Part shown: positions 1-7,950 of the stretch, one piece after another
Layout of the letters: every line of letters begins with the position of its first letter
Position numbering within the stretch: position 1 is the stretch's first letter
NCBI GenBank assembly: GCA_965279705.1
Contig: OZ257257.1
Coordinates: 434,001-498,000 of the forward strand
Origin: Stagnimonas sp965279705
GTDB taxonomy: Bacteria; Pseudomonadota; Gammaproteobacteria; Nevskiales; Nevskiaceae
Length of the DNA: 64,000 bases
Reading direction: 5' to 3'
Notes under the pieces: generated by a model
What the model was told of the DNA's origin: nothing
Seen by the model: the letters and a program-made list of their open reading frames with translations, nothing else
Database searches by the model: none
Translations under genes and position numbers: made by a program

Positions 1-696
1 CGAGAAAAACGGTGTCTCGCCGGTGAGCAGCTGGTACATCACAGCGCCCAGCGCGTAGAGATCGGAAGTAGGCCCAAGCGGTTGGCGCGTGACCTGCTCG
101 GGCGACATGTAGAGCGGCGAGCCGACGGCATTCATGCCGTCTTCGCTCTTGCGTTCGTTGATCTCGGCAATGGAGAAATCCATGATCTTCGGCACGCCGT
201 CGCGCGTCATCATGATGTTGCTGGGCTTGATATCGCGGTGCAGCACGCCCTTGGCGTGCGAGTAGTCCAGGCCGCGCGCGCAGCGGGTCATCACATCCAG
301 AACTTTTTCAAGCGGCATGCGCGGGCCGTCGCGGCGGCACCAGGGCAGCAGGGTATCGCCGTCGATGTACTCCATCACGATGTAGCAGAGATCGACTTCC
401 ATGCCTGCGTCGTAGAGCGCAACGAGGTTGGGGTGATTGAGCATGCCGGCAGCGCGCGCTTCGGTAAAAAAGCCGGCGGCGGGTGAATCCTTGCCACCGA
501 GATGGCGCGGTTCTTCGCTCAATTGCAGGGCGATCTTCACCGCCACGTCACGGCGCACGAAGGGATCAAAACCCTTGTAGACCAATCCGCTCGCACCCTT
601 GCCCAACAGACCCGCGATTTCGTATTTGCCGATCTTGTTGGGGGCCGGTCCGCCGAAGATCGGCGTATCGAAATTGATGATGGTAGGGTCGCTCAT
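1..696 (-). CDS. Serine/threonine protein kinase, N-terminal part (runs off the window)
   Basis: This reading frame starts at an ATG at 696 on the minus strand and is open for 232 codons to the window edge, so the C-terminus is missing. It shows a Hanks-type kinase domain: a glycine loop (GLLGKGASGLVYKG, about residues 29-42), an ATP-binding lysine in VAVK (K54), the catalytic loop HRDIKPSN (D155), and an activation-segment end resembling SPLYMSPEQ. The metal-binding DFG motif reads DFS (residues 173-175), a conservative change seen in some active kinases. Such kinases phosphorylate proteins on Ser/Thr in the cytoplasm, often with a C-terminal membrane or sensor part that cannot be seen here. 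No substrate can be inferred from its neighbours. Confidence 0.9.
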   Translation of the reverse strand, partial: MSDPTIINFDTPIFGGPAPNKIGKYEIAGLLGKGASGLVYKGFDPFVRRDVAVKIALQLSEEPRHLGGKDSPAAGFFTEARAAGMLNHPNLVALYDAGMEVDLCYIVMEYIDGDTLLPWCRRDGPRMPLEKVLDVMTRCARGLDYSHAKGVLHRDIKPSNIMMTRDGVPKIMDFSIAEINERKSEDGMNAVGSPLYMSPEQVTRQPLGPTSDLYALGAVMYQLLTGETPFFS

Positions 697-750
697 GGCG
701 CGGCCAGTGAATGCAATATCACCAGCATAGCCCGCGCAGGCGTTGCAATG

Positions 751-1680
751 TCAGAGCTTGCCGGTCAGCCGGCCGTGTACGAAATTGGCGATGGCGAGGA
801 TGGCGCGATCGGCTTCGGGCATCTGCCCGCCGTGCAGCTGCCACACGTGCCAGAGGCGCGGCCAGATTTGCAACGTCACCTGCACGCCCTGCTGGGTCGC
901 GGCTTGGGCGAGGCGGGTGGAGTCATCGAGCAGCACTTCGTCGCTACCCACCTGCACGAACAGCGGCGGCAGGCCGGTGAGATCGGCAAACAGCGGCGAA
1001 AGCGTGGGCTGGCGCGGGTCCTGATCGCCGGCGTAATGCTGACCGGCGGCATGGATGAACGATTTGGTCAGCAGCCATTCCTTTTGCTGCGGCGCGTTCA
1101 TCGAGGCCCCGCTGTGGGTGAGATCGGCGAACGGCGACAGCAACACGATGCCGGCGGGTTGCGGCAACGGTGCGTCCTTGAGCCGCAGTGCCAGGGCCAG
1201 CGACAGGCCGCCGCCGGCGGAGTCGCCGGCGATGATGATCTTGTTGGCGGGGATGCCCTGATCGAGCAAACCCTTATAGGCCGCCAGTGCATCGTCCACC
1301 GCGGCCGGGTGCGGGTGCTCGGGCGCCAGCCGGTAGTCCGGCACCGCGACGCAAACGTGCGCATCCCGCGCGATGCGCGAGGTGAGCCCGCGATGGGTGC
1401 TCGGCGAACCGGTGACATACCCGCCGCCATGCAGATACAGCACGAAGCCGCGCGCGCCTGCGGCAGGGTTGGCTACCCATTCCACATCCACACCACCGAG
1501 CTGGCCGTGGGTCAGCTTGGTGCCGCGCGGCATCCACACCAGTTTGGTGAGCTTTGCCAGTTTGGCGCGCGAGGTGGCCGAGGGCGGTTGCGCCAAAGTG
1601 GGCCGCAACACGTGGTAGACAAAAAAGCGCGTCAGGAGGGCGCGCAGCGAGAGCGGGGTGTTGGCGGCGGAGATGTTCAT
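751..1680 (-). CDS. Alpha/beta hydrolase of the hormone-sensitive-lipase type (esterase)
   Basis: The 309-residue product has the HSL-family oxyanion motif HGGG, followed by the nucleophile elbow GDSAGG. An acid (in GSDEVLLDD) and a histidine (in LWHVWQ) near the C-terminus complete a Ser-Asp-His triad. Relatives hydrolyse short- to medium-chain acyl or acetyl esters, and the substrate here is unknown. An upstream TTG at 1734 is in frame, but the ATG at 1680 (MNISAAN) gives the normal family start. The extra 18 residues are Arg-rich and look like upstream DNA. It is divergent from the TonB-dependent receptor, and the 180 bp between them hold the AT-rich stretch expected of promoters. Confidence 0.85.
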   Translation of the reverse strand: MNISAANTPLSLRALLTRFFVYHVLRPTLAQPPSATSRAKLAKLTKLVWMPRGTKLTHGQLGGVDVEWVANPAAGARGFVLYLHGGGYVTGSPSTHRGLTSRIARDAHVCVAVPDYRLAPEHPHPAAVDDALAAYKGLLDQGIPANKIIIAGDSAGGGLSLALALRLKDAPLPQPAGIVLLSPFADLTHSGASMNAPQQKEWLLTKSFIHAAGQHYAGDQDPRQPTLSPLFADLTGLPPLFVQVGSDEVLLDDSTRLAQAATQQGVQVTLQIWPRLWHVWQLHGGQMPEADRAILAIANFVHGRLTGKL

Positions 1681-1860
1681 GCCGCAAGCGTAGCCGGTTG
1701 CGCGCCTTCGTCGAACGCGAGCGCGCGTCGGCAAAGCTAATTTTTTTGCCGGGGCACCGCAAAAAAGTCACATCAAATTAACAATTCATTGACGACGCAT
1801 TGTTTACGTTAAGTTGACAAGCGGTTCGTCTCGCAACCGCAGCAAACTAGGGAGTTACCC

Positions 1861-4035
1861 ATGCTTTTCGTCCGTTCCGCGGTCAGCCTTGCCGTGGCCG
1901 CCTTCTGCCTGCCGGCGCTGGCCGATGACGTTGCCACTAGCGCGATACTTGAATCAGTGCAGGTCACCGCCAATCGCACGGCCGAATCCACCTTTGAGGT
2001 GCCGCAGCCGATGACGGTGCTCACCGCTGAAGACATCAGCCAGAAATCCCCGCAGGTGATGGCCGAGCTGCTGCGCGGCCAGCCGGGCGTGTTCTTCCAG
2101 CAGACCGGAGCCGGCCAGGGCATGGCCATCGTGCGCGGGCTGAAAGGTTCCGAAGTGCTGCATCTGGTCGATGGCTTCCGCCTCAATAACGCCTTCTTTC
2201 GCACCGCACCGTCGCAGTACATCGCGCTGGTCGACCCTTACAACATCAGCCAGCTCGAAGTACTGCGCGGCCCCTACGCCACGCTCTATGGCAGCGATGC
2301 CATGGGCGGCGTGGTGCAGATCACCACGCCGGAAGAGCGTTTCAGCACCGACAAACCGGACTACCGCACCAAGATCACGGGCCACTACGCCACGGCGGAC
2401 CTCGCCAAGGTGGGCCGCATCTCGCATGCCATCGGCAACAAGACCTTCTCGCTCGCCGGTGGCGTCACCACCGCCAGTTACGGCAACCGCGATGTCGGCG
2501 GCAAGGCGCAGTTCGCCGATGGCAATGGCAACATCGATTTCACCAGCAAACGCGCAGGTCCTGGCGAATACACCGCCCGCAGCTACGACGTGAAGGCGAT
2601 CTACGCCCCGGCACCCGCACACGAGCTGACGCTGAGCTATCAGCTCTACAACGTGCCCTCTGGCTTCCCGCGCTACAACGAGGTAGTGCCGGGCTCGAAG
2701 CCGGTGGTGGTCGGTTCTAACCCGGCTGCGCTGGAGTCGGTGTACTACAACAGCCGCGAGTTCTTTCACGCCCGCTACCGTTACACCGCGCCGCTCGCTT
2801 TCATCGACAGCCTCGAACTGCATCTGGGTCGTCAGGTGATCGAGGACAACCGTTACGACCGTACGCGTCCCAATGCCACCACCATCCGCCGCCAATACGA
2901 AGACAACCGCTCGACGCTGGATGGCTTCACGACCGCCGCCGTCAGCAGCGTCGGTGCGCATCGCCTCACCTACGGCATCGAGCTTTATCAGGACAAGGTC
3001 GACAGCACGGTGCTGCGCAGCAACAACGGTGCGGCCTTCGCCAGCAGTACGGCGACCAGCAACACCTTCAAGACCCGTTTCCCGAACGGGGCCGAGACCG
3101 ACAACTACGGCGTCTACTTGAGCGACCAGTTCAAGGCCAGCGACCGCCTGCTGCTGGAACTCGGGGTGCGCGGCAACAGCACCGAAACCACGCTGCCGGC
3201 GGCGCCGGAATCCGATCGCGCCTTCGACTCGAAGGTCGACAGCACCGACTACTCCGCCCAGTTCGGGCTGCGCTATGGCCTGACGCCGCAGCTGGCCTAC
3301 ACCGTCAATGCCGGTCGCGGCTTTCGCGCGCCAAACATTCTCGATCTCGGTGCCGTCGGCAGCCGCAGCGGCGGCCGTTACGTGGTGAGCAACCCCGATC
3401 TCAAGCCGGAGACGATCAACAGCATCGACACCGGCTTCAAGTGGCAGGGCAGCGGCTTCTCCGGCGAGGCGGTGGCGTTCTACTCGAAATACGACGACCG
3501 TATTGATCTGATCAGCAACGTCGTGCCGCGCGGCACCGGCGAGTGCCCCGCCACCGGCGAAACCGTTGACTGCGCGCAGAGCCAGAACATCCAGAAAGCC
3601 GAGTACTACGGCTTCGAAGGTGGGCTGCGTTACCAGCTGTTGCCCAGCCTGATTGCCTACGGCACGCTCAACTACGTGCATGCCGACAAGAAGGTCAGCG
3701 GCGTCACTACGCCGGGCAACCGTATTCCGCCGCTCAATGGCGTGCTGGGTGCCAAATGGCAGGCGCTGTCGACGGTGGTGATCGAGCCTTCGGTGTGGAT
3801 GAACGGCACGCAGGATCGCCTCGACGCCACCGACCTTGCCGACAACCGCATCGCCAATGGCGGCACGGCAGGCTTCGCGGTGGTGAACCTGCGCGCGGGC
3901 TGGACGCCGAACGACACCTATAGCTTGCAACTGTTCGGCGAGAATCTGCTCGACAAAAGCTACCGCGAACACGGCTCGGGTATCGATGGTCGTGGCCGTG
4001 GCCTGGGCCTGACCTTGAGCGCCAATTTCGACTGA
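1861..4035 (+). CDS. TonB-dependent outer-membrane receptor
   Basis: The 724-residue protein begins with a signal peptide (cleavage near ALA-DDV, residues 20-23). A TonB box-like stretch around ESVQVTA follows, then a plug domain (about 40-155) with the typical LRGPYATLYGSDAMGGVVQI signature. The 22-strand barrel ends in the aromatic residue of SANFD. Members import siderophores, haem, cobalamin or other scarce ligands using TonB-ExbB-ExbD energy. The ligand cannot be read from the sequence, and neither a Fur-regulated siderophore gene nor a haem oxygenase lies nearby. A TonB-ExbB-ExbD operon is encoded at 31.3-33.5 kb. The start has a GGGAG ribosome site 4 bases upstream. A strong terminator follows, so it is probably transcribed alone. 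Confidence 0.92.
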   Translation: MLFVRSAVSLAVAAFCLPALADDVATSAILESVQVTANRTAESTFEVPQPMTVLTAEDISQKSPQVMAELLRGQPGVFFQQTGAGQGMAIVRGLKGSEVLHLVDGFRLNNAFFRTAPSQYIALVDPYNISQLEVLRGPYATLYGSDAMGGVVQITTPEERFSTDKPDYRTKITGHYATADLAKVGRISHAIGNKTFSLAGGVTTASYGNRDVGGKAQFADGNGNIDFTSKRAGPGEYTARSYDVKAIYAPAPAHELTLSYQLYNVPSGFPRYNEVVPGSKPVVVGSNPAALESVYYNSREFFHARYRYTAPLAFIDSLELHLGRQVIEDNRYDRTRPNATTIRRQYEDNRSTLDGFTTAAVSSVGAHRLTYGIELYQDKVDSTVLRSNNGAAFASSTATSNTFKTRFPNGAETDNYGVYLSDQFKASDRLLLELGVRGNSTETTLPAAPESDRAFDSKVDSTDYSAQFGLRYGLTPQLAYTVNAGRGFRAPNILDLGAVGSRSGGRYVVSNPDLKPETINSIDTGFKWQGSGFSGEAVAFYSKYDDRIDLISNVVPRGTGECPATGETVDCAQSQNIQKAEYYGFEGGLRYQLLPSLIAYGTLNYVHADKKVSGVTTPGNRIPPLNGVLGAKWQALSTVVIEPSVWMNGTQDRLDATDLADNRIANGGTAGFAVVNLRAGWTPNDTYSLQLFGENLLDKSYREHGSGIDGRGRGLGLTLSANFD

Positions 4036-4052
4036 TTTGCAGACGCAGCATG

Positions 4053-4098
4053 AAGCGGTCATCCGGGGGCGATACGCTATTCGGATGACCGCTTTTTT
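4053..4098 (+). terminator. Rho-independent terminator of the TonB-dependent receptor gene
   Basis: A perfect 13-bp stem (4053-4065 with 4082-4094, arm AAGCGGTCATCCG) is followed by a T run to about 4099. It lies 17 bases after the receptor stop and just before the next start, so it ends the receptor transcript. Confidence 0.9.
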
Positions 4099-4110
4099 TG
4101 TGCGCGCGCG

Positions 4111-5664
4111 ATGAGTCCGATGCTGGCCAAAGCCTTGGCAGCTGCGCGCGCGGCCGAGGCAGTGGGGCAGGTGTCTGCGGTCTACGACCAGTTGCTTGCA
4201 ACCCAAGACATGGCTGCGCGGCCACACGCCGGCACCACCGCGCTACTGGGTTTTCTGCACCGCTACGCGCCACGCCAGCGCCATGCAGAAGTCGATGCGC
4301 TCTGGCAGCGCGCACTCACGGAGGTCTGGGCGCGCCCCGCCGATCTGGCCCTGCCGATCGCCCGCTACCTGGCCTGCGAGCCCACGCTGGCTGCAGCGCT
4401 CGACAGCGCCGTGTTACCCGCCGACCTGCTGGCTGCGCTCGAAGCCGATGCCCTGTTCCATGCACTGTTGCGCGCGACGGTGATCCCCGACCCGCGCTGG
4501 GAACGACTGCTGGTTTCGCTCAGCGACGGACTGCTGAATAGCGCGCTGCCCTTGCTGCGTCTTGGCGAAAGCCTTGCGCTCTGGGCCTGGCTCAGCGAGC
4601 GGGTGGCGCTGCCGACAGCGACGGTCGAGACCGAGCCCGCGCCGCAGGTCAGTGCGTTGTGCCATGCCGCCTTGCGTGGCCCCATCGACCCCATGGTTTG
4701 GAGCGTGCTGGCGATCGAAGGTGAAGCATTCAGCCGTCTGGTGACCGAGCCCTTGCGAGAAGCACAGCTCGTGGCGCAATGGCCCGCCGCCCGCGCACAC
4801 GATGTCGCAGTCGCCAGTCACTACGAGGCCGCACCCTATCCGCGCTGGCAGCGCGAGCCGCTGGGCTTACCCGTTGTACTGCCTGCGGCCGTCAGCCGAA
4901 AACTTGCTACGCCTGCACTACGCCGCCCGCGCGTGCTGGTGGCCGGCTGCGGTACTGGGCAGCAGTTGTTCGTCGCGCACGACAGCTATCCGGGCGCGAC
5001 GCTCACGGCGCTGGATGTCTCGCGCCCGAGCCTCGCCTACGCGCAGCGGCAGTGCGAGGCCGCCGGGCTGCGCATCGGGCAGTGGCGCTGCGCCGATCTG
5101 CTCGATGTCGATACTGACGACCCGCCCTATGCAATTGCCGAGTGCATCGGCGTGCTGCACCACCTACGCGAGCCGTCAGCGGGATGGCGTGCACTGGCAG
5201 CGCGCGTGCAGCCGGGTGGTTTGTTGCATGCGGCGGTGTACAGCCGCCGCGCCAGAGCGCCGATAACGGCCCTGCGCGAAATGCTGTTGTCCGGTGGCGT
5301 CGATCCCGCTGTGCTCGACGTGCCAGCCCTGCGCCGCGCACTGCTCGCGGGTCGGTATGGGCCGCTGCCGTCGTCCATCGCGCACTCGGTGGATTTCTAC
5401 TCACGGAGTGGCTGTCGCGACCTGCTGCTCAACGCGCGCGAAAAGGTCTACGACTTGCCGGAGTTCGTGGCCGAGGCGCAGGCGGCGGGCTTCGACTGGC
5501 TGGCGTTGTCCGCACCCGCTGCGGTCGCTGCCGCTGCCAGCAAGCGCTTCGGCAAGCCGGCGGCGTCGCTCGGCGTGGCGCAGTGGCATGCCTTCGAGGC
5601 CGAGCAGCCGCACAGCTTCGGCGGCATGTTCGATTGCTGGTTTGTGAGAACAGCGCGCGCATAA
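4111..5664 (+). CDS. Two-part protein with a class I SAM-dependent methyltransferase domain
   Basis: The product has 517 residues. The first 230 or so are a helical Ala/Leu-rich region I do not recognise. They could be a TPR-like or substrate-binding part. Residues about 270-390 form a Rossmann methyltransferase domain, with motif I VLVAGCGTGQQLF, an acidic strand end (TALDVS), and IGVLHHL at the motif IV position. Relatives with an N-terminal helical extension are annotated only as class I methyltransferases, and the substrate is unknown. The ATG at 4111 directly follows the upstream terminator and has no clear Shine-Dalgarno sequence. It stands alone between two terminators. Confidence 0.8.
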   Translation: MSPMLAKALAAARAAEAVGQVSAVYDQLLATQDMAARPHAGTTALLGFLHRYAPRQRHAEVDALWQRALTEVWARPADLALPIARYLACEPTLAAALDSAVLPADLLAALEADALFHALLRATVIPDPRWERLLVSLSDGLLNSALPLLRLGESLALWAWLSERVALPTATVETEPAPQVSALCHAALRGPIDPMVWSVLAIEGEAFSRLVTEPLREAQLVAQWPAARAHDVAVASHYEAAPYPRWQREPLGLPVVLPAAVSRKLATPALRRPRVLVAGCGTGQQLFVAHDSYPGATLTALDVSRPSLAYAQRQCEAAGLRIGQWRCADLLDVDTDDPPYAIAECIGVLHHLREPSAGWRALAARVQPGGLLHAAVYSRRARAPITALREMLLSGGVDPAVLDVPALRRALLAGRYGPLPSSIAHSVDFYSRSGCRDLLLNAREKVYDLPEFVAEAQAAGFDWLALSAPAAVAAAASKRFGKPAASLGVAQWHAFEAEQPHSFGGMFDCWFVRTARA

Positions 5665-5690
5665 AAAAGGCCCGCTTGCGCGGGCCTCGA
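5661..5690 (-). terminator. Rho-independent terminator of phoX
   Basis: An 8-bp stem (5668-5675 with 5680-5687, arm AGGCCCGC) has an A run at 5663-5668 on the plus strand. That run is a T run on the minus strand, so it terminates leftward transcription from phoX. It also overlaps the end of the rightward methyltransferase gene, where no T run follows on the plus strand. Confidence 0.8.
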
Positions 5691-5705
5691 AAGTACTGCG
5701 AGAAA

Positions 5706-7772
5706 TCAGCCGCCGATGACGCCGCCATCCTTGCGGGTGACGACCACCGTCGCCGAGCGCGGGCGGCCCGTCTTAGTGCCAACCTTGGTCGCGTCGTTGC
5801 GGTCGTACGGCCAGCCACTGGTGAACTTCGAGGCGGTGCCGACATCGGCCACCGGCGTGTTCTCGCCCGGATGCTGCATGTTGACGAACATGGTCTTGCC
5901 GTCCGGCGTGATGTCGATGCCGGTCAGCTCGCACTGCACGGGGCCAACCAGAAAGCGCTTGATGACCGGCGGCGTGTTCATGTCGGCGGGCGGGATGGTG
6001 ACTAGCATCTGGTTGTTGCAGAGCAGGCCCATCTCGTTGGTGGCGCTGTTGTCGGTCTGGATCCACAGCAGGCCGCGCGGGTCCATCCACAGACCATCCG
6101 GTGAGGCGAAGTCATTGTCGGCGGTGAGCTGCGAGACGTTGGCCGCGGTGTTGGTGGCGGGTGAGCCGAACACCGAGATCACCCAGCTGAAGCTGGTCGC
6201 GGCTGGGTCGCTGCCGGCTTCGCGCATGCGCAGAATCTGGCCGAAGGTGTTGTTGACGCGCGGATTGGGCGCATCGACACCGGGGTTGGTGCCCACGCCG
6301 CGGCTGGTGTTGTTGGTCAGCGCGATGAAGACATCGCCGGAGGTGTGATCGACCGTGCACCACTCAGGGCGGTCCATCTTGGTCGCACCGACGGCGGTGG
6401 CCGCCGAACGCGTTTTCACCAGCACTTCGGCCTGGTCGGCAAAACCGTTGGCGGCGGTGAGCGCGCCCTGGCCTGCAACCAACGGAATCCAGCTGCCGCT
6501 GCCGTCGGCTTCGAGCTTGGCGACGTAGAGAGTGCCGTCGTTCAAATACTTGTCGCCAGCTGCGGCGCCGAGCGTGGCGTCTGCGGCGTCCCAGGCCTTC
6601 GTCGGCACGAACTTGTAGATGTACTGGAAGATCGAGTCATCGCCCTGGTAGAAGGCGAACTTCTTGCCAGCGGTGACGATGGAGGGATACGCGCACTCGT
6701 GGGCCATGCGGCCGAAGGCGGTGCGCTTGACCGGCGTCGAGGACGGATTCAACGGGTCGATTTCGACGTTCCAGCCAAAGGTATTTGCCTCGTTGCGGTA
6801 GTCGCCCGTGCCATCGGCGGCAGCGCCCGAAACCGGCGCCAGCTGCCAGCGTGCAAAGCGGTCTTCGGTGCCAGCCGTGGCCCAGCGATAGTTACCGGCC
6901 TGGCTCTTGACGATGCCGTAGGCGCTGTATTCGAGGCCGAGATCTGCCGTGCTGGCGTTGTCGAAGTAACCCGCCCAGTTTTCTTCGCAGGTGAGGTAGG
7001 TGCCCCAGGGCGTGTAGCCGTAGGCGCAGTTGTTGAGCGTGCCGCGGCTCATGGTGCCATTGGTGGAGAACTTGGTTTTCACCCACTTGCTGCCGGCCAC
7101 CGGGCCTGCGAGCTTCATCGGGGTTTCCGGCGTGATGCGGCGCGAGATGGTCGAACCGTTCACCACGGCGAACTTGCCGCCGACCTTGGCCACTTCGATC
7201 AGACCGACGCCGTGCGAGTTGATCTCTTTCACCACCTGGTCGGGCACGGTGCGCGTGCCGCTGCTGGCGGTGGGGCCTGCGGTGTGCAGGAACTGCTGAT
7301 TGATGTTCTCGAAGTTGATGGCAATGATGCCGCGGTCGTTGCCGTTGCGGTCGAGCGCACCGGCGGCGTTGAGGCCGAAGTAATACATGCCGTCGTGGTG
7401 ATCGCCCGCGCGGGTGGCCATCTCGGTGCCGGTGATGGCGTCGAGCGCCTTGTCGTTGCCGGGGCCGTTGAGCAGGTCGCCGGTGGCGAACAGGATGGTG
7501 GCGTTGTAGTCGGATGACAGCGTCACTGCGTCCACCAGGCTGCGCGGGATGTTCTTCACGGCGACTTCGGGGCCGACATTGGCACCGCCGCCGCTGCAGG
7601 CGGCCAGGGTGCTGCCGGCGAAGGTGGTCGCGATCGCAGCCGAGAGGCCACCCCGCATGATTTCGCGACGGCTCATCGATGCGCTGAGCACGTTGCCGAA
7701 GTAGTTGGGGGCGTTCAGGACGTCGCCGTGATCTACGTTTTCAACGTCGTCGTTCAAATGGTCTTTGGCCAT
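5706..7772 (-). CDS. phoX: PhoX-family alkaline phosphatase (DUF839), Tat-exported
   Basis: The 688-residue product has a twin-arginine signal (SRREIM followed by a hydrophobic stretch ending LAACSGGG, about residues 33-63). It is therefore exported folded. The body matches the PhoX/DUF839 family: TCEENWAGYF, HECAYPSI, RPEW and an ITPDGKTMFVNMQHPGE segment near the C-terminus. PhoX enzymes are calcium/iron phosphomonoesterases in the periplasm or at the cell surface that release phosphate from organic esters. The Cys in the AACSG context may also serve as a lipobox. The start at 7772 is chosen because AAGGAA lies 7 bases before the ATG. An in-frame upstream start at 7871 lacks this. A candidate Pho box lies upstream. 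Confidence 0.9.
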   Translation of the reverse strand: MAKDHLNDDVENVDHGDVLNAPNYFGNVLSASMSRREIMRGGLSAAIATTFAGSTLAACSGGGANVGPEVAVKNIPRSLVDAVTLSSDYNATILFATGDLLNGPGNDKALDAITGTEMATRAGDHHDGMYYFGLNAAGALDRNGNDRGIIAINFENINQQFLHTAGPTASSGTRTVPDQVVKEINSHGVGLIEVAKVGGKFAVVNGSTISRRITPETPMKLAGPVAGSKWVKTKFSTNGTMSRGTLNNCAYGYTPWGTYLTCEENWAGYFDNASTADLGLEYSAYGIVKSQAGNYRWATAGTEDRFARWQLAPVSGAAADGTGDYRNEANTFGWNVEIDPLNPSSTPVKRTAFGRMAHECAYPSIVTAGKKFAFYQGDDSIFQYIYKFVPTKAWDAADATLGAAAGDKYLNDGTLYVAKLEADGSGSWIPLVAGQGALTAANGFADQAEVLVKTRSAATAVGATKMDRPEWCTVDHTSGDVFIALTNNTSRGVGTNPGVDAPNPRVNNTFGQILRMREAGSDPAATSFSWVISVFGSPATNTAANVSQLTADNDFASPDGLWMDPRGLLWIQTDNSATNEMGLLCNNQMLVTIPPADMNTPPVIKRFLVGPVQCELTGIDITPDGKTMFVNMQHPGENTPVADVGTASKFTSGWPYDRNDATKVGTKTGRPRSATVVVTRKDGGVIGG

Positions 7773-7844
7773 GAATAGTTCCTTGCGGGATATAGAGCTG
7801 GGATATGGAGCCGCGGCAGCGTAGTCAGGGCTCGTGAAGCTCCG

Positions 7845-7862
7845 GCGACGGTTTCGTGACAG
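7845..7862 (-). promoter_or_regulatory. Candidate Pho box upstream of phoX
   Basis: On the minus strand CTGTCAC, 4 bases, then CCGTCGC resembles two PhoB half-sites (consensus CTGTCAT, spacer 4). The first half matches 6 of 7 positions and the second 4 of 7. It lies about 73 bases upstream of the phoX ATG. Phosphate control fits the gene's function but is inferred. Confidence 0.35.
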
Positions 7863-7950
7863 ACCTTTCATCTGGCGCAGGCAGAGATTTCTGGCAGCAG
7901 GTCAGGCACGGGACTAAAATCCGCGTCCCCTCCGGTAGGTCACTCCTTCA

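Noticed and set aside
1954..4227. A 757-codon open frame on the minus strand opposite the TonB-dependent receptor
   Set aside because: It is the antisense shadow of a clearly coding GC-rich gene. Its protein has no family features, and it has no ribosome site.
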